Part shown: one piece after another, positions 7,989-17,116 of the stretch
How the letters are laid out: every line of letters starts with the position of its first letter
Position numbering within the stretch: the stretch's first letter is position 1
Assembly: GCF_038181555.1 (NCBI RefSeq)
Contig: NZ_JBBWUA010000020.1
Span: 1-61,180 of the forward strand
Direction: 5' to 3'
Origin: Desulfitobacterium sp038181555
Lineage (GTDB): Bacteria > Bacillota > Desulfitobacteriia > Desulfitobacteriales > Desulfitobacteriaceae
Length of the DNA stretch: 61,180 nt
Position numbers and translations under genes: made by a program
Notes under the pieces: generated by a model
Told to the model about the DNA's origin: nothing
The model's input: only the letters and a program-made list of their open reading frames with translations
The model's database searches: none

Positions 7989-9488
7989 ATGTTTATTGTC
8001 GTGGCTTTTCTCGCAGCTCTATGTATGCTCATCTCCTCTCGCAATCATGTTTTAAGGACGCTCAATAGTCTGGCGGTTTTGGCTTTATTGGGCATGGCAG
8101 GAGACACGGTATGGCAAGTGTATACTCAAGGTCCGCAAAGCATCTTGGGAGGCTTCTTTACTTGGGATGCTCTGAGTGCCTTGCTTCTCGCTGTCATTAT
8201 CATAATTGCTGCTTATGTGGTTTTATACTCCTTTTCCTATATGGAACACGAGGTAGAAGAAGGTAAAATCCCGCAAAGCCGGCTACCTTGGTACTATTTT
8301 TGGATCTGGATGTTTATAGGTACTATGCTTTGGGTGGTGAGTACGCCGAATCTGGGCTTGCTTTGGGTCGGAATTGAAGGCACTACCTTAGCCACTGCCC
8401 TTTTAGTGGGGTTTTATCGAGAGAAACCGGCTATCGAAGCCGCCTGGAAATATATCGTCCTCTGCACGGTGGGAATTAGTTTTGCTTTGTTGGGAACCAT
8501 GATTCTCTATGCGGCTTCAGGCCGGGTTAATGGGTACAGTTTAGCAGCCTTGGACTGGCGGTTACTTGTGAACATAGCCAGCCAATTGGATCCCGCCTTG
8601 GTTAAGCTGGGCTTTATCTTTGCTTTTATCGGTTATGGGGCAAAAGTGGGTTTTGTACCGATGCATCCTTGGTTACCGGACGCGCATAGTCAAGCCCCCT
8701 CTCCTGTCAGCGCCTTATTATCTGGGGTACTCTTAAACTGTGCCTTATATGCTATCCTGCGTTGGCATATTCTCATTCGTCAAACCAGCCTCGGCCCGGA
8801 TTTTTCAGGAAACCTTCTGATCATCTTTGGCTTGCTTTCTTTGGGTGCCATGGTGGCCTTTATTCTTTTGCAGAAGGATATTAAGCGGCTCTTGGCTTAT
8901 TCCAGTGTCGAGCATATGGGAATCATCGCTTTAGGTTTTGGGATAGGGACGCCCCTAGCGGTTTGGGGGGCTTGCTTTCACCTCATTCTACATGCCTTGA
9001 CTAAAGCTAATCTTTTTGTGGCAGTGGGGCGTGTGGTACAGATGATGGGTACCCGGCAGATCCCCAAGATGAGAGGTATCCTGAGCTTATGGCCTTATAC
9101 AGGGGGGATGCTACTTATGGGCTTTCTTGCTATTACGGGCACTCCACCTTTTGGAACCTTTCGCTCGGAAATCAATATTATGGCTGGACTTTTCCAGGCT
9201 GATCATCCTTTCTTGGGTTTTTTGATGGCCTTGTTCTTGTCCGTGATTTTTGCTGGCTTTCTCTATCACTTTTTGGGGATGCTTTTCGGCAAGCCCGGTG
9301 AACGCCATCTTGAGGAGAAGGGAGAGGGATCAGCTATACTTTGGCTAGCCCTACCTTTAGCGCTTGTTCTTATTTTAGGGGTAGTTGTGCCGGAACCCCT
9401 TAATCAGGCGTTGAATCAGGTTGTAGAATTGATACTGGGAGGAGGTGGAGAGTATGGAGAACTCATTAAGCTTACAAGGGTATTTTGA
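7989..9488 (+). CDS. hyfF: Hydrogenase-4 component F-like (NuoN/NuoM-type antiporter subunit)
   Basis: 499-aa membrane protein with about 14 helices and the proton-conducting antiporter fold (Proton_antipo_M). Diagnostic blocks are GYGAKVGFVPMHPWLPDAH, APSPVSALLSGV, and QKDIKRLLAYSSVEHMGII, plus SFSYMEHE near residue 80. It is a second antiporter-like subunit beside HyfB, as in hydrogenase-4. Its 3' end overlaps the start of the next gene by 35 bp, which points to translational coupling with the catalytic subunit. Confidence 0.86.
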   Translation: MFIVVAFLAALCMLISSRNHVLRTLNSLAVLALLGMAGDTVWQVYTQGPQSILGGFFTWDALSALLLAVIIIIAAYVVLYSFSYMEHEVEEGKIPQSRLPWYYFWIWMFIGTMLWVVSTPNLGLLWVGIEGTTLATALLVGFYREKPAIEAAWKYIVLCTVGISFALLGTMILYAASGRVNGYSLAALDWRLLVNIASQLDPALVKLGFIFAFIGYGAKVGFVPMHPWLPDAHSQAPSPVSALLSGVLLNCALYAILRWHILIRQTSLGPDFSGNLLIIFGLLSLGAMVAFILLQKDIKRLLAYSSVEHMGIIALGFGIGTPLAVWGACFHLILHALTKANLFVAVGRVVQMMGTRQIPKMRGILSLWPYTGGMLLMGFLAITGTPPFGTFRSEINIMAGLFQADHPFLGFLMALFLSVIFAGFLYHFLGMLFGKPGERHLEEKGEGSAILWLALPLALVLILGVVVPEPLNQALNQVVELILGGGGEYGELIKLTRVF

Positions 9489-11100
9489 GGAACGGGTGCT
9501 GGAGAATCCTGAGGGTTATGATGTGGCGACCTGGACAAAAAGTGAAGGACTGGTTTGGTTGGATTCTCAGTGCCTACCAGAGGTCATTCAGTATATATGG
9601 GTAGAGACCACGACCCGTCCCGTGTTGCTGACTCATGTAGGAAATGATGAACGTAAGTTAGGGAATGGCTTTGTACTCTACCTGCTCTTCCATTTCCCGG
9701 GGGATTTTACCCTCACCTTGGCAGCCCGAGGCATCGAAGACCGTTATCCCTCTTTAACGATTCTTTGCCCGGCCTTTAATTGGGCAGAGCGAGAGCTCAA
9801 AGATCTCATGGGCTTAATCCCTGAGGGGCATCCCGATACGCGCTCCTTGGTCTTGCATCCGGGTTGGCCTGCGGATTTTCATCCGCTACGGAAATCTGAG
9901 CCGCATACTACGGGGGTAAGCGAAGCCGAATCATTTGTTCCCCAGCCTCTTACCTTCACAGCTGCCAAAGGCGAAGGGACGTTTGAAATACCGGTAGGTC
10001 CCATTCACGCGGGAATTATTGAACCGGGTCATTTTCGCTTCCAAACCGTTGGCGAGACGATTCTCCACCTCGATGCTCAGCTTTTCTATACTCATAAAGG
10101 GGTGGAAAAGCTTTTGGAAGGAAGGAGTATCGAAGAAGGGTTACAGATCGTAGAGCGGGTCTGCGGGGTGTGCACAGTCAGTCATGTTTTGGCTTATTGT
10201 GAAGCTGTGGAAAAGTTAAGTGGTCTACAGGTTTCCCGTGAAGTCTTGGGCTGGCGTACGGTGCTGGCAGAGCTGGAAAGACTTTATAACCATGTGGGAG
10301 ATATCGGCAACCTTTGCGCCGGTGTGGGCTTTGCACTCGGCAATAGCAATGGCTTGCAGCAAAAGGAGCAACTCCAACGTCTTAATCAGGAACTCTTCGG
10401 GCACCGTTTTTTACGTGGAACGGTGACTATTGGCAAAGCCAAGCGCCCCGCCCAGGAGAGAGTAGCTTATCTGCAAGCAAGGTTAGCTGAGCTCAAGAAG
10501 GATTTTGAAGAATGGATTCCTCTAATCCTTGAGCATGATGGATTTCGGCAGCGGGCCATAACCACAGGGGTTCTTCATAAGCAAAGTGCCTTGGACCTAG
10601 GAGTCACAGGCCCTGCAGTTCGTGCCTCCGGAGTAGCCCGGGACTGGCGTTCCTGTCATGACTTTCTTCTCTATCCAGAGCTTAACGTTGAGCCCCAAGT
10701 GGAGCAGGAGGGAGATGTGTGGGCCCGCCTTATGGTTCGCGTTCGCGAAACGAGGCAAAGTTATGCACTGCTTGCCCAGCTGCTCAATGACCAGACAATA
10801 GTTATAAGCTCACATGAAGCTGCAACCTGTTGTGGTGAAGACACTACGGCAACTTCTGTAGAACCTTCAGAGGATGACAGACCCTATAAATTTGCTTGGG
10901 GATGTGCTGAATCACCACGGGGGACGGATGTCATCTGGATGATGTTGGACCGTGAAGGCAGAATTTATCGTTGTCGGATACGCTCGGCCTCCTACGCGAA
11001 TTGGCCTGCTGTACCCTTGGCGGTACTTGGCAATATTGTTCCGGATTTTCCGCTGATAAATAAGAGTTTTGAGCTGTGTTATAGCTGTTGTGACCGTTAA
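9454..11100 (+). CDS. hyfG: Group-4 hydrogenase-like large subunit (NuoC-NuoD fusion)
   Basis: 548-aa fusion of a 30-kDa NuoC-like domain (residues ~50-150, FNWAERELKDLMG) and a 49-kDa/large hydrogenase domain (~170-548), as in HyfG/HycE. The N-terminal nickel motif is present as ERVCGVC (Cys237, Cys240), and the C-terminal pair as Cys542 and Cys545 in ELCYSCCDR. So, unlike complex I or Ehr proteins, all four Ni-type cysteines are kept. The chain ends exactly at the Arg where formate-hydrogenlyase large subunits are normally processed, so no maturation tail is encoded. The usual Asp-Pro before the last CxxC is Glu-Leu. ATG 9454 has GGGAGGAGGTGG upstream and overlaps hyfF. Confidence 0.84.
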   Translation: MENSLSLQGYFEERVLENPEGYDVATWTKSEGLVWLDSQCLPEVIQYIWVETTTRPVLLTHVGNDERKLGNGFVLYLLFHFPGDFTLTLAARGIEDRYPSLTILCPAFNWAERELKDLMGLIPEGHPDTRSLVLHPGWPADFHPLRKSEPHTTGVSEAESFVPQPLTFTAAKGEGTFEIPVGPIHAGIIEPGHFRFQTVGETILHLDAQLFYTHKGVEKLLEGRSIEEGLQIVERVCGVCTVSHVLAYCEAVEKLSGLQVSREVLGWRTVLAELERLYNHVGDIGNLCAGVGFALGNSNGLQQKEQLQRLNQELFGHRFLRGTVTIGKAKRPAQERVAYLQARLAELKKDFEEWIPLILEHDGFRQRAITTGVLHKQSALDLGVTGPAVRASGVARDWRSCHDFLLYPELNVEPQVEQEGDVWARLMVRVRETRQSYALLAQLLNDQTIVISSHEAATCCGEDTTATSVEPSEDDRPYKFAWGCAESPRGTDVIWMMLDREGRIYRCRIRSASYANWPAVPLAVLGNIVPDFPLINKSFELCYSCCDR

Positions 11101-11117
11101 GGAGGAAGGAGAGCATT

Positions 11118-11609
11118 ATGTGGAATCTACTGAAGCGAAGTTTGAAACGAGGACGACTAAGTGAAAAACGGTTAGATCAAAATGCACCTCATCTCCATTC
11201 CTTCCAGCAATCCTGGCATATTCGGCATCTGGATTGCGGATCTTGCAATGGCTGTGATTGGGAAATGTCCGCTCTACTCAATCCAATCTACGATCTTCAG
11301 CGTTTTGGCTTTGACTTCGTTGCCTCGCCCCGGCATGCTGATCTGCTTATGTGTACGGGCCCCATGTCCACCCAGTTGAATCAAGCAGCAAAAGCAACTG
11401 ATGAAGCCACACCCCAACCGAAATGGGTCATCGCTGTGGGTGACTGCGCCATCAACGGGGGTGTGTTTAAAGAAGCCTATGCAGCTGCTGGCGGTGTAGG
11501 TCATGCTCTAGCAGTGGATATAGAAATACCAGGATGTCCGCCTTCTCCGGATGACATCCTCCGCGCTTTGCTACAGCTTAACCGTAAGGACATGGTCACA
11601 TCAGGATAA
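11118..11609 (+). CDS. hyfI: Hydrogenase-4 component I-like small subunit (NuoB-type)
   Basis: 163-aa NuoB/HycG/HyfI family protein expected to hold the proximal [4Fe-4S] cluster next to the active site. The cysteines stand in DCGSCNGCDWE (residues ~39-47), GDC and GCPPSPDD, as in the family. It closes the hydrogenase operon, 17 bp after hyfG. The complex encoded here lacks a HyfA/HyfH-type polyferredoxin, any formate dehydrogenase-H subunit, and hyp maturation genes. Its electron partner must therefore be encoded elsewhere or be a soluble ferredoxin. Confidence 0.86.
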   Translation: MWNLLKRSLKRGRLSEKRLDQNAPHLHSFQQSWHIRHLDCGSCNGCDWEMSALLNPIYDLQRFGFDFVASPRHADLLMCTGPMSTQLNQAAKATDEATPQPKWVIAVGDCAINGGVFKEAYAAAGGVGHALAVDIEIPGCPPSPDDILRALLQLNRKDMVTSG

Positions 11610-11691
11610 GTTCTTAACACTTTGTCCCTCAAGCTTGGACTATTTAGCCTCTTTCCTTCATAAATATGCTTTAGAAGGGAGGAGGCTTTTT

Positions 11692-11973
11692 ATGTTGGAT
11701 AAGCTTACTAAAACGGTGGGGGATGTGCTGGATTTCCCTCCGGACGTTGTAGGAAAAGGGCCACGCATTACAGTCACTGGCCGCGTAGAAGTTTTTGTAG
11801 AGAATTATTTAGAAATCGTCGAGTTTACCTCAGAAGAGATTCTTTTAAATACAACAGAAGGTGTATTAACCATCACTGGAAAGGAACTCGTGTTAAAGAC
11901 GGTATTAGCCACAGAGTTGAGGATTGAAGGACAATTCATTTCCTTGTGCTATGGGGGAGGGGACTCCAAATGA
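11692..11973 (+). CDS. yqfC: Sporulation protein YqfC
   Basis: 93-aa protein of the YqfC/YabP family found only in endospore formers. It is expressed in the mother cell in Bacillus, and its biochemical role is unclear. It shows the characteristic LDFPPDVVGKGPRITVTGRVEVFVEN core. ATG 11692 is selected because GGGAGGAGG lies 8 bp upstream. The reading frame stays open upstream, but that part is not family-like. Its stop overlaps the yqfD start (ATGA), so the two are coupled. This is where the conserved core cluster resumes after the hydrogenase block. Confidence 0.9.
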   Translation: MLDKLTKTVGDVLDFPPDVVGKGPRITVTGRVEVFVENYLEIVEFTSEEILLNTTEGVLTITGKELVLKTVLATELRIEGQFISLCYGGGDSK

Positions 11974-13184
11974 TTGCAAAGCTAAGAGCGTTTCTGCAAG
12001 GAAGAGTGTTCTTTGTAGCCCGAGGTAATGAGCTTGCTCGCTTCATGAACGAAAGCATACGCCAGGGCGTCGTTTTTTATAAAACCCAAAGATCGGAAAA
12101 AGGCCTAAGAGCTCAGATTAGAATCCAGGATTTTGCCCGGCTAAAGGGGCCGGCACGCAAGACGCATACTCAAGTACATATCATAGCAAAATACGGATGG
12201 CCCTTCGTCGCAGCGCGGTGGTGGCGAAGGAAGTTTCTCTTAACCGGAATTTTAGTGATCGGCATAACTTTAGCTATTCTATCGCAAATGATTCTTTCCA
12301 TATCCGTCTCTGGGAATACGACCATTTCCAGCCAGGATATTTTTGAGAGTGCCGAGAGACATGGTCTAAAGACTTGGACTTGGCAGAATTCAGTAGACTT
12401 GAGTAAGGTTTCAAAAACCCTTGTTGAAGAATTTCCGGATGCAGCTTGGATTGGGATTAGGCGTCATGGGACTCGCGTGGAGATTAAGGTGGTGCAGAAA
12501 ATTCGTCCCCAGGTCCCAGGGGAGGCGGGGAATCTGGTGGCTAGTAAGGCTGGGCTTGTTCAGCAAATCATGGTGATTCAAGGGACTCCCTTAATTCATG
12601 AAGGGGAAATTGTCAAACCGGGGCAAGTGCTCATTCAGGCTCCGGCCACTGTCCAAAATCTCAGTGCTACACCTCGGACGGATCGCCAACTTCAACACAA
12701 AGATTTTATTCCGGAAACCGTTCCCGCAGCTAAGGGTTTTGTGCGGGGAAGGGTTTGGTATAGTGCTGAGGTAACTGTTCCCTATCAAGAGGAATTGATT
12801 GAGGAGAGCGGAAAAGTTGCTAAGGGATGGGGTATAAAATTTGGTGCACGAGTCATAATGGTAACAACACCGGAATCTCCTTATCCGCAGGTTAAAGAGG
12901 AAGTTCAATATCATGGGATTGACTTATGGAGGAATTGGCGTCTTCCTGTCGAAATAGTATCTGTTCGCTATAAAGAGTTAGAAAAGCTTCAGGTTGAACG
13001 AACTGAAGTTGAGGCTCGTCAAGCAGCGGAGGAACGAGCGCGAGCTGAGGTGCATAAGGCCATTACCCCCGGAGCCCATGTTCTGGAGGAGAAGGTTCGT
13101 ATTCTAGAAAGCAATGAAGGTGAGCGCGTACGTATTGAAGTGGAATCATACGAGGATTTAGCGGTATATCCAATCATTGGGTAA
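11970..13184 (+). CDS. yqfD: Sporulation protein YqfD
   Basis: 404-aa protein with one transmembrane helix near residues 85-105, preceded by a cytoplasmic N-terminal domain and followed by an exported part. It belongs to the YqfD family, required for efficient sporulation in Bacillus. Family blocks include GNTTISSQDI after the membrane helix, PDAAWIGIRRHGTRVEIKVV, and VIQGTPLIHEGEIVKPGQVLI. The C-terminal has a charged helical stretch (residues ~345-370). The start is ATG 11970, overlapping yqfC by 4 bp, with a G-rich ribosome site. Spore formation by this organism is strongly implied by the pair. Confidence 0.9.
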   Translation: MIAKLRAFLQGRVFFVARGNELARFMNESIRQGVVFYKTQRSEKGLRAQIRIQDFARLKGPARKTHTQVHIIAKYGWPFVAARWWRRKFLLTGILVIGITLAILSQMILSISVSGNTTISSQDIFESAERHGLKTWTWQNSVDLSKVSKTLVEEFPDAAWIGIRRHGTRVEIKVVQKIRPQVPGEAGNLVASKAGLVQQIMVIQGTPLIHEGEIVKPGQVLIQAPATVQNLSATPRTDRQLQHKDFIPETVPAAKGFVRGRVWYSAEVTVPYQEELIEESGKVAKGWGIKFGARVIMVTTPESPYPQVKEEVQYHGIDLWRNWRLPVEIVSVRYKELEKLQVERTEVEARQAAEERARAEVHKAITPGAHVLEEKVRILESNEGERVRIEVESYEDLAVYPIIG

Positions 13185-13267
13185 GTCACCTAGGCTTCAG
13201 ATGAAGCAAGTTTCCTATATTCACTTCGTGGATAAATCAAGAGTTTCATGCACCAGGGGGCGAAAAA

Positions 13268-14239
13268 TTGACAACAGAATCAAAGCTATATTTGCAAAAT
13301 GCGACCGAAGCAATGAATTTACTTGGGCCTGAAGATGCTCACTTAAAAATATTGGAGAAACATCTTGGGGCACGTTTAGTGGTCCGGGGTGAAGAAATGA
13401 GCATCACCGGAAGCCCGGTAGAAGTTGAACGTATGGAAACCGTAGTGAAGGAATTGCTCGATATGGTCCGTCAGGGTCATCATTTGACGGCTGCAGGTGT
13501 AACCTATGTCATATCCCAAGTGGAAGAAGGTCGTGGATTGGGAATGGCTAATGCGCTTGCTAAGGTGATTGCGACAACTCATCGAGGACGACCGATAAAG
13601 GCAAAGACCTTGGGCCAAGCGAAGTATCTTGAAGACTTAGAGAAGCATTCCATTGTCTTTGGGATTGGGCCGGCGGGCACCGGTAAGACCTATCTAGCGG
13701 TTGTGATGGCTGTATTAGCCTTGAGAGCTAAAGAAGTCAACCGTATCGTCTTAACTCGTCCTGCGGTTGAAGCAGGTGAAAAGCTGGGCTTTCTTCCGGG
13801 AGATCTGCAGGAGAAAATTGATCCTTATTTGCGGCCCCTCTATGATGCGCTTTATGATCTGCTCGGTCCGGAAACGACTCAACGCTATGTTGAAAAGGGA
13901 ACCATTGAGATTGCCCCGTTGGCCTATATGCGCGGGCGGACTCTCGATGACTCCTTTATGATTCTCGATGAGGCGCAGAATACGACCCCTGAGCAAATGA
14001 AAATGTTTCTGACCCGCTTAGGGTATGGCTCCCATGCGGTGGTCACAGGAGATGTAACTCAAGTAGATTTACCCCGTGGACATTACTCTGGATTAAAGGA
14101 AGTTCAAAATATCCTTAAAGGTATACCGGATATAGCCTTCCACTATTTTACTGCTGCTGATGTAGTACGCAATCCTCTCGTTCAAAAAATAATTCAAGCA
14201 TACGAAAAGGCTGAAGAAAAATCGGGACCGGGTCAGTGA
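13268..14239 (+). CDS. phoH: PhoH family ATPase
   Basis: 323-aa cytoplasmic P-loop ATPase of the PhoH/YbeZ family. It has an N-terminal KH-like region (to residue ~90), Walker A GPAGTGKT at residues 134-141, and Walker B FMILDEAQN around 230-238, followed by GDVTQVDLPRG. In many bacteria the gene is linked with ybeY, as here two genes downstream, which suggests a role in RNA processing or ribosome quality control. Translation appears to start at TTG 13268, because an AGGGGGCG site lies just upstream and there is no suitable ATG. A short gap separates it from yqfD. Confidence 0.92.
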   Translation: MTTESKLYLQNATEAMNLLGPEDAHLKILEKHLGARLVVRGEEMSITGSPVEVERMETVVKELLDMVRQGHHLTAAGVTYVISQVEEGRGLGMANALAKVIATTHRGRPIKAKTLGQAKYLEDLEKHSIVFGIGPAGTGKTYLAVVMAVLALRAKEVNRIVLTRPAVEAGEKLGFLPGDLQEKIDPYLRPLYDALYDLLGPETTQRYVEKGTIEIAPLAYMRGRTLDDSFMILDEAQNTTPEQMKMFLTRLGYGSHAVVTGDVTQVDLPRGHYSGLKEVQNILKGIPDIAFHYFTAADVVRNPLVQKIIQAYEKAEEKSGPGQ

Positions 14240-14246
14240 AAGAGGG

Positions 14247-16562
14247 ATGCGTTTGAAAATCCGCGGTTTAAGCTCCATAAAACCTTTTACAAATATCAAC
14301 ACCACTTGGCGACCAATTGCTGCACTAGTGGTGTGTTTTCTGCTGTTCATCGGCATGCTCTCTTCGGGACTTTTTGTCTCTAAACTGAACCTTGAGCTTG
14401 GAGACCCTAGTCCACAGCTTGTGACAGCACCCTATGGAAAAAATATCGAGGATTTAGATAAATATTATGAGGATCAAGAGGCGGCGGCTAATGCCGTGAA
14501 GCCTGTCTATAAACCGGATGAAAACTACCTTACAAGCATTGCTCGCGATTTGAGTACTGCTTTTATCGCTTTGGAGGAAGCGATCACCGGCAATGAGGAT
14601 CAGGCTAGTCGCTTAAGTACACTTCGCAAAATTGCACCCTTTGATGCTTTGTCTCAGGAGGTACTCTTGGGACTTATGAGCACTTCAGTTGAACTTTTGG
14701 ACGAAAAGGAACAAAGGGCGACAGAGATCATTCTGGGTAATGCTCGCAATGATGAATCGGGTGCTCATAGCAAGGAAGAAATTCCTGCCCTTCGTCAGAA
14801 AATAAAGCAGGATATCGATAATGCTCCTTTTCCAGATGTCTTCAAGCTTTTCCTCAGTGAATTTGCCGATGCGAAAATCATTCAACCCACTTTGATGGAG
14901 GACAGTGAAGCTACTGGGAGTTTAAGACAGGATGCTCGGGCATCGGTCCGACTGGATGTGCACAGCTACAAAGCTAACCAGAAGATTGTGGGACCGGGAG
15001 AAATTGTGGATGAAGAGATCATGCAAGTTCTCGCGGCTTATGGCCTAGTAGAAAATCGTTCGCCCTGGCGCACGATTGCCGGAATCACTCTAATTGTGAT
15101 TGCTAGTATGGGAACTCTGCTTTTTTATGCCTATCAGTATCGGAGAAAGGTTGATCTTTTAGCCAGGAAGTTAGTGCTGATCGGTTTGATGATGTTGTTG
15201 GTTCTGGCTATGGGTAAGGGTGTTATCGCCTTGAACTTGGGGGAGGCCGAATATAGTGCTTTAGCTGGTATCTTAATCCCTGTGGCTTGGGCTACTATGA
15301 CCATTGCCATTCTGGTGGATGTAGAAATCGCCTATTTTTCAGCTGCTATTCTGTCTGTATTTGTAGGTTTGTTGGCGGATCCGTCGATCTCGTCTACCAC
15401 AGGTTGGCAGGTTTCTCTCGTTGCCCTATTTGGTGGCTTGGTGGGCGTACACAGTGTATCCTTATTGAGCCAGAGAGTAGATTTAGCTCGGGCGGGGATT
15501 TATATAGCCGCAGTGAACGTCATAACGGTGAGTGGTATTGCCATGGTTTCGGGTATGCGCATTACGACTTGGCTGATCAGCGTTGGTCTTGGCCTTGTGA
15601 ACGGAGTTTTCTCCTCGGTCCTTGCGGTAGGAACACTCCATTGGTTTGAGTCGGGCTTCGGTATCACTTCAGCCATTCGGCTATTGGAGCTTTCCAACCC
15701 GAATCGACCTTTGTTGAAGAGGCTGTTAATGGAGGCCCCGGGGACCTATCATCACAGCATATTGGTGGGTAATCTTGCGGAGGCTGCGGCTGAAGAGGTT
15801 CAAGCCGATGCTATCTTGGTTCGGGTGGGAGCCTTGTACCATGATATCGGAAAATTAAAAAGGCCCTATTTCTTTATTGAGAATCAATTTGCTCAAGACA
15901 ACCCTCATGATAAGATTGCTCCAACTCTCAGTGCCTTGATTATCACTTCCCATCTTAAGGATGGACTGGAGATGGCCAAAGAAGAAAAGCTTCCCCAAGT
16001 TATTCAGGATATTATTGCCCAACATCATGGGGATAGCGTGGTGAGCTTTTTTTACCATAAAGCCTTAGAAGACAATGCCAGCGTCCCCGAAGAAGCCTTT
16101 CATTATGAGGGCCCAAAGCCTCAGACGAAAGAGGCAGCCCTGGTGATGCTGGCAGACAGTGTGGAAGCTGCGGTCCGTGCCATGAAGCAGCCTACCCCAG
16201 GACGAATCGAAGGTTTAGTCCGCAAGATTATTAAGGACAAGCTTAATGATGATCAGCTCAGCCAGTGTAATCTGACCTTCCAAGACTTGGATAAGATTGC
16301 TTCGGCTTTTGTTCGCATTCTTAGTGGCATTTTCCATTCTCGAGTAGAGTATCCTGAACTACAGCCTAAACAAGAGCTGGAAACACCTATGCTCCTTGGG
16401 GAAGGGGAAGATACGGATGAAGCTGATTTAGAGAAAGCTGAAGCAGAGATGATCGATATAGAGAAAGCTGACATAGAGCAGACTGAATCACCAGACACAG
16501 ATAATACGATAACTCAAGATTCCTTGGATCAGAATAAGCCTGGTGCAAAGAGTCTTTCATAG
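14247..16562 (+). CDS. pgpH: PgpH-type 7TM HD-domain phosphodiesterase
   Basis: 771-aa membrane protein of the 7TMR-HD family (YqfF/PgpH) that degrades c-di-AMP in Firmicutes. The layout is an N-terminal helix (~25-45), an extracellular 7TMR-HDED domain (~50-270), seven membrane helices (~275-490), and a cytoplasmic HD domain with YHHSILVGNLAE, HDIGKLKRPYFF and HHGDSVVSFFYHKA metal motifs (~510-680). The last ~60 residues are unusually acidic and low in complexity. ATG 14247 is given. TTG 14253, with AAGAGGG at a better distance, is also possible. It follows phoH by 7 bp, as in Bacillus. Confidence 0.92.
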   Translation: MRLKIRGLSSIKPFTNINTTWRPIAALVVCFLLFIGMLSSGLFVSKLNLELGDPSPQLVTAPYGKNIEDLDKYYEDQEAAANAVKPVYKPDENYLTSIARDLSTAFIALEEAITGNEDQASRLSTLRKIAPFDALSQEVLLGLMSTSVELLDEKEQRATEIILGNARNDESGAHSKEEIPALRQKIKQDIDNAPFPDVFKLFLSEFADAKIIQPTLMEDSEATGSLRQDARASVRLDVHSYKANQKIVGPGEIVDEEIMQVLAAYGLVENRSPWRTIAGITLIVIASMGTLLFYAYQYRRKVDLLARKLVLIGLMMLLVLAMGKGVIALNLGEAEYSALAGILIPVAWATMTIAILVDVEIAYFSAAILSVFVGLLADPSISSTTGWQVSLVALFGGLVGVHSVSLLSQRVDLARAGIYIAAVNVITVSGIAMVSGMRITTWLISVGLGLVNGVFSSVLAVGTLHWFESGFGITSAIRLLELSNPNRPLLKRLLMEAPGTYHHSILVGNLAEAAAEEVQADAILVRVGALYHDIGKLKRPYFFIENQFAQDNPHDKIAPTLSALIITSHLKDGLEMAKEEKLPQVIQDIIAQHHGDSVVSFFYHKALEDNASVPEEAFHYEGPKPQTKEAALVMLADSVEAAVRAMKQPTPGRIEGLVRKIIKDKLNDDQLSQCNLTFQDLDKIASAFVRILSGIFHSRVEYPELQPKQELETPMLLGEGEDTDEADLEKAEAEMIDIEKADIEQTESPDTDNTITQDSLDQNKPGAKSLS

Positions 16563-16641
16563 GACGCTTGATCTTTAACTTAAAGTGAGGGTATCAAGTT
16601 AACGGAAGGGGGTGAGGAGTCGCAGATGCGGCTCCACACCA

Positions 16642-17115
16642 ATGATTTTAGATATTAATTGGGAAGAAGAAAGCATTCTGTTGGGAGATCGTGAAAGACT
16701 CTCAGGGCTCCTGAAGCAAGGGATTGAAAAGGCTATCACCATGACCGGTGGGTCAGAGGAAGCTGAAGTAAGTGTTACTTTAGTGGATGATGAAAGAATA
16801 CATGAACTTAACCGCGACTATCGGGGCGTGGATCGGCCAACGGATGTCTTATCCTTCGCTTTGCAAGAAGAGGGGGATGAAGAACCCGATATCCTTGATT
16901 ATGAAGACAATTTGTTGGGGGATATTATTATTTCAGTAGAGCGTGCGCGAGCCCAGGCTACAGAATATGGACACTCCTTTGAGCGAGAGTTGATTTATTT
17001 AGCCGTCCATGGAACACTTCATCTCCAGGGCTATGACCATATGGAGGAAGAGGAAAAAGCAGAAATGCGTAAACAAGAGGAAGCTATCATGGGCGAAATC
17101 GGCTTGGTGCGTTGA
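16642..17115 (+). CDS. ybeY: Endoribonuclease YbeY
   Basis: Zinc-dependent single-strand endoribonuclease involved in 16S rRNA 3'-end maturation and ribosome quality control. The UPF0054 signature HGTLHLQGYDH near residues ~122-132 gives the three metal-binding histidines. VDRPTDVLSFAL is the other conserved block. The family N-terminus matches MILDINWEEE, so ATG 16642 is used. However, GTG 16612, adjacent to an AAGGGGG site, would add ten residues and cannot be excluded, because no ribosome site is visible close to 16642. Stop and dgkA start are separated by one base. Confidence 0.9.
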   Translation: MILDINWEEESILLGDRERLSGLLKQGIEKAITMTGGSEEAEVSVTLVDDERIHELNRDYRGVDRPTDVLSFALQEEGDEEPDILDYEDNLLGDIIISVERARAQATEYGHSFERELIYLAVHGTLHLQGYDHMEEEEKAEMRKQEEAIMGEIGLVR

Positions 17116-17116
17116 T

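Noticed and set aside
16612..16641. GTG start for ybeY
   Set aside because: It would add a 10-residue extension not usual for the family. Kept only as an alternative, because the 16642 ATG has no clear ribosome site.
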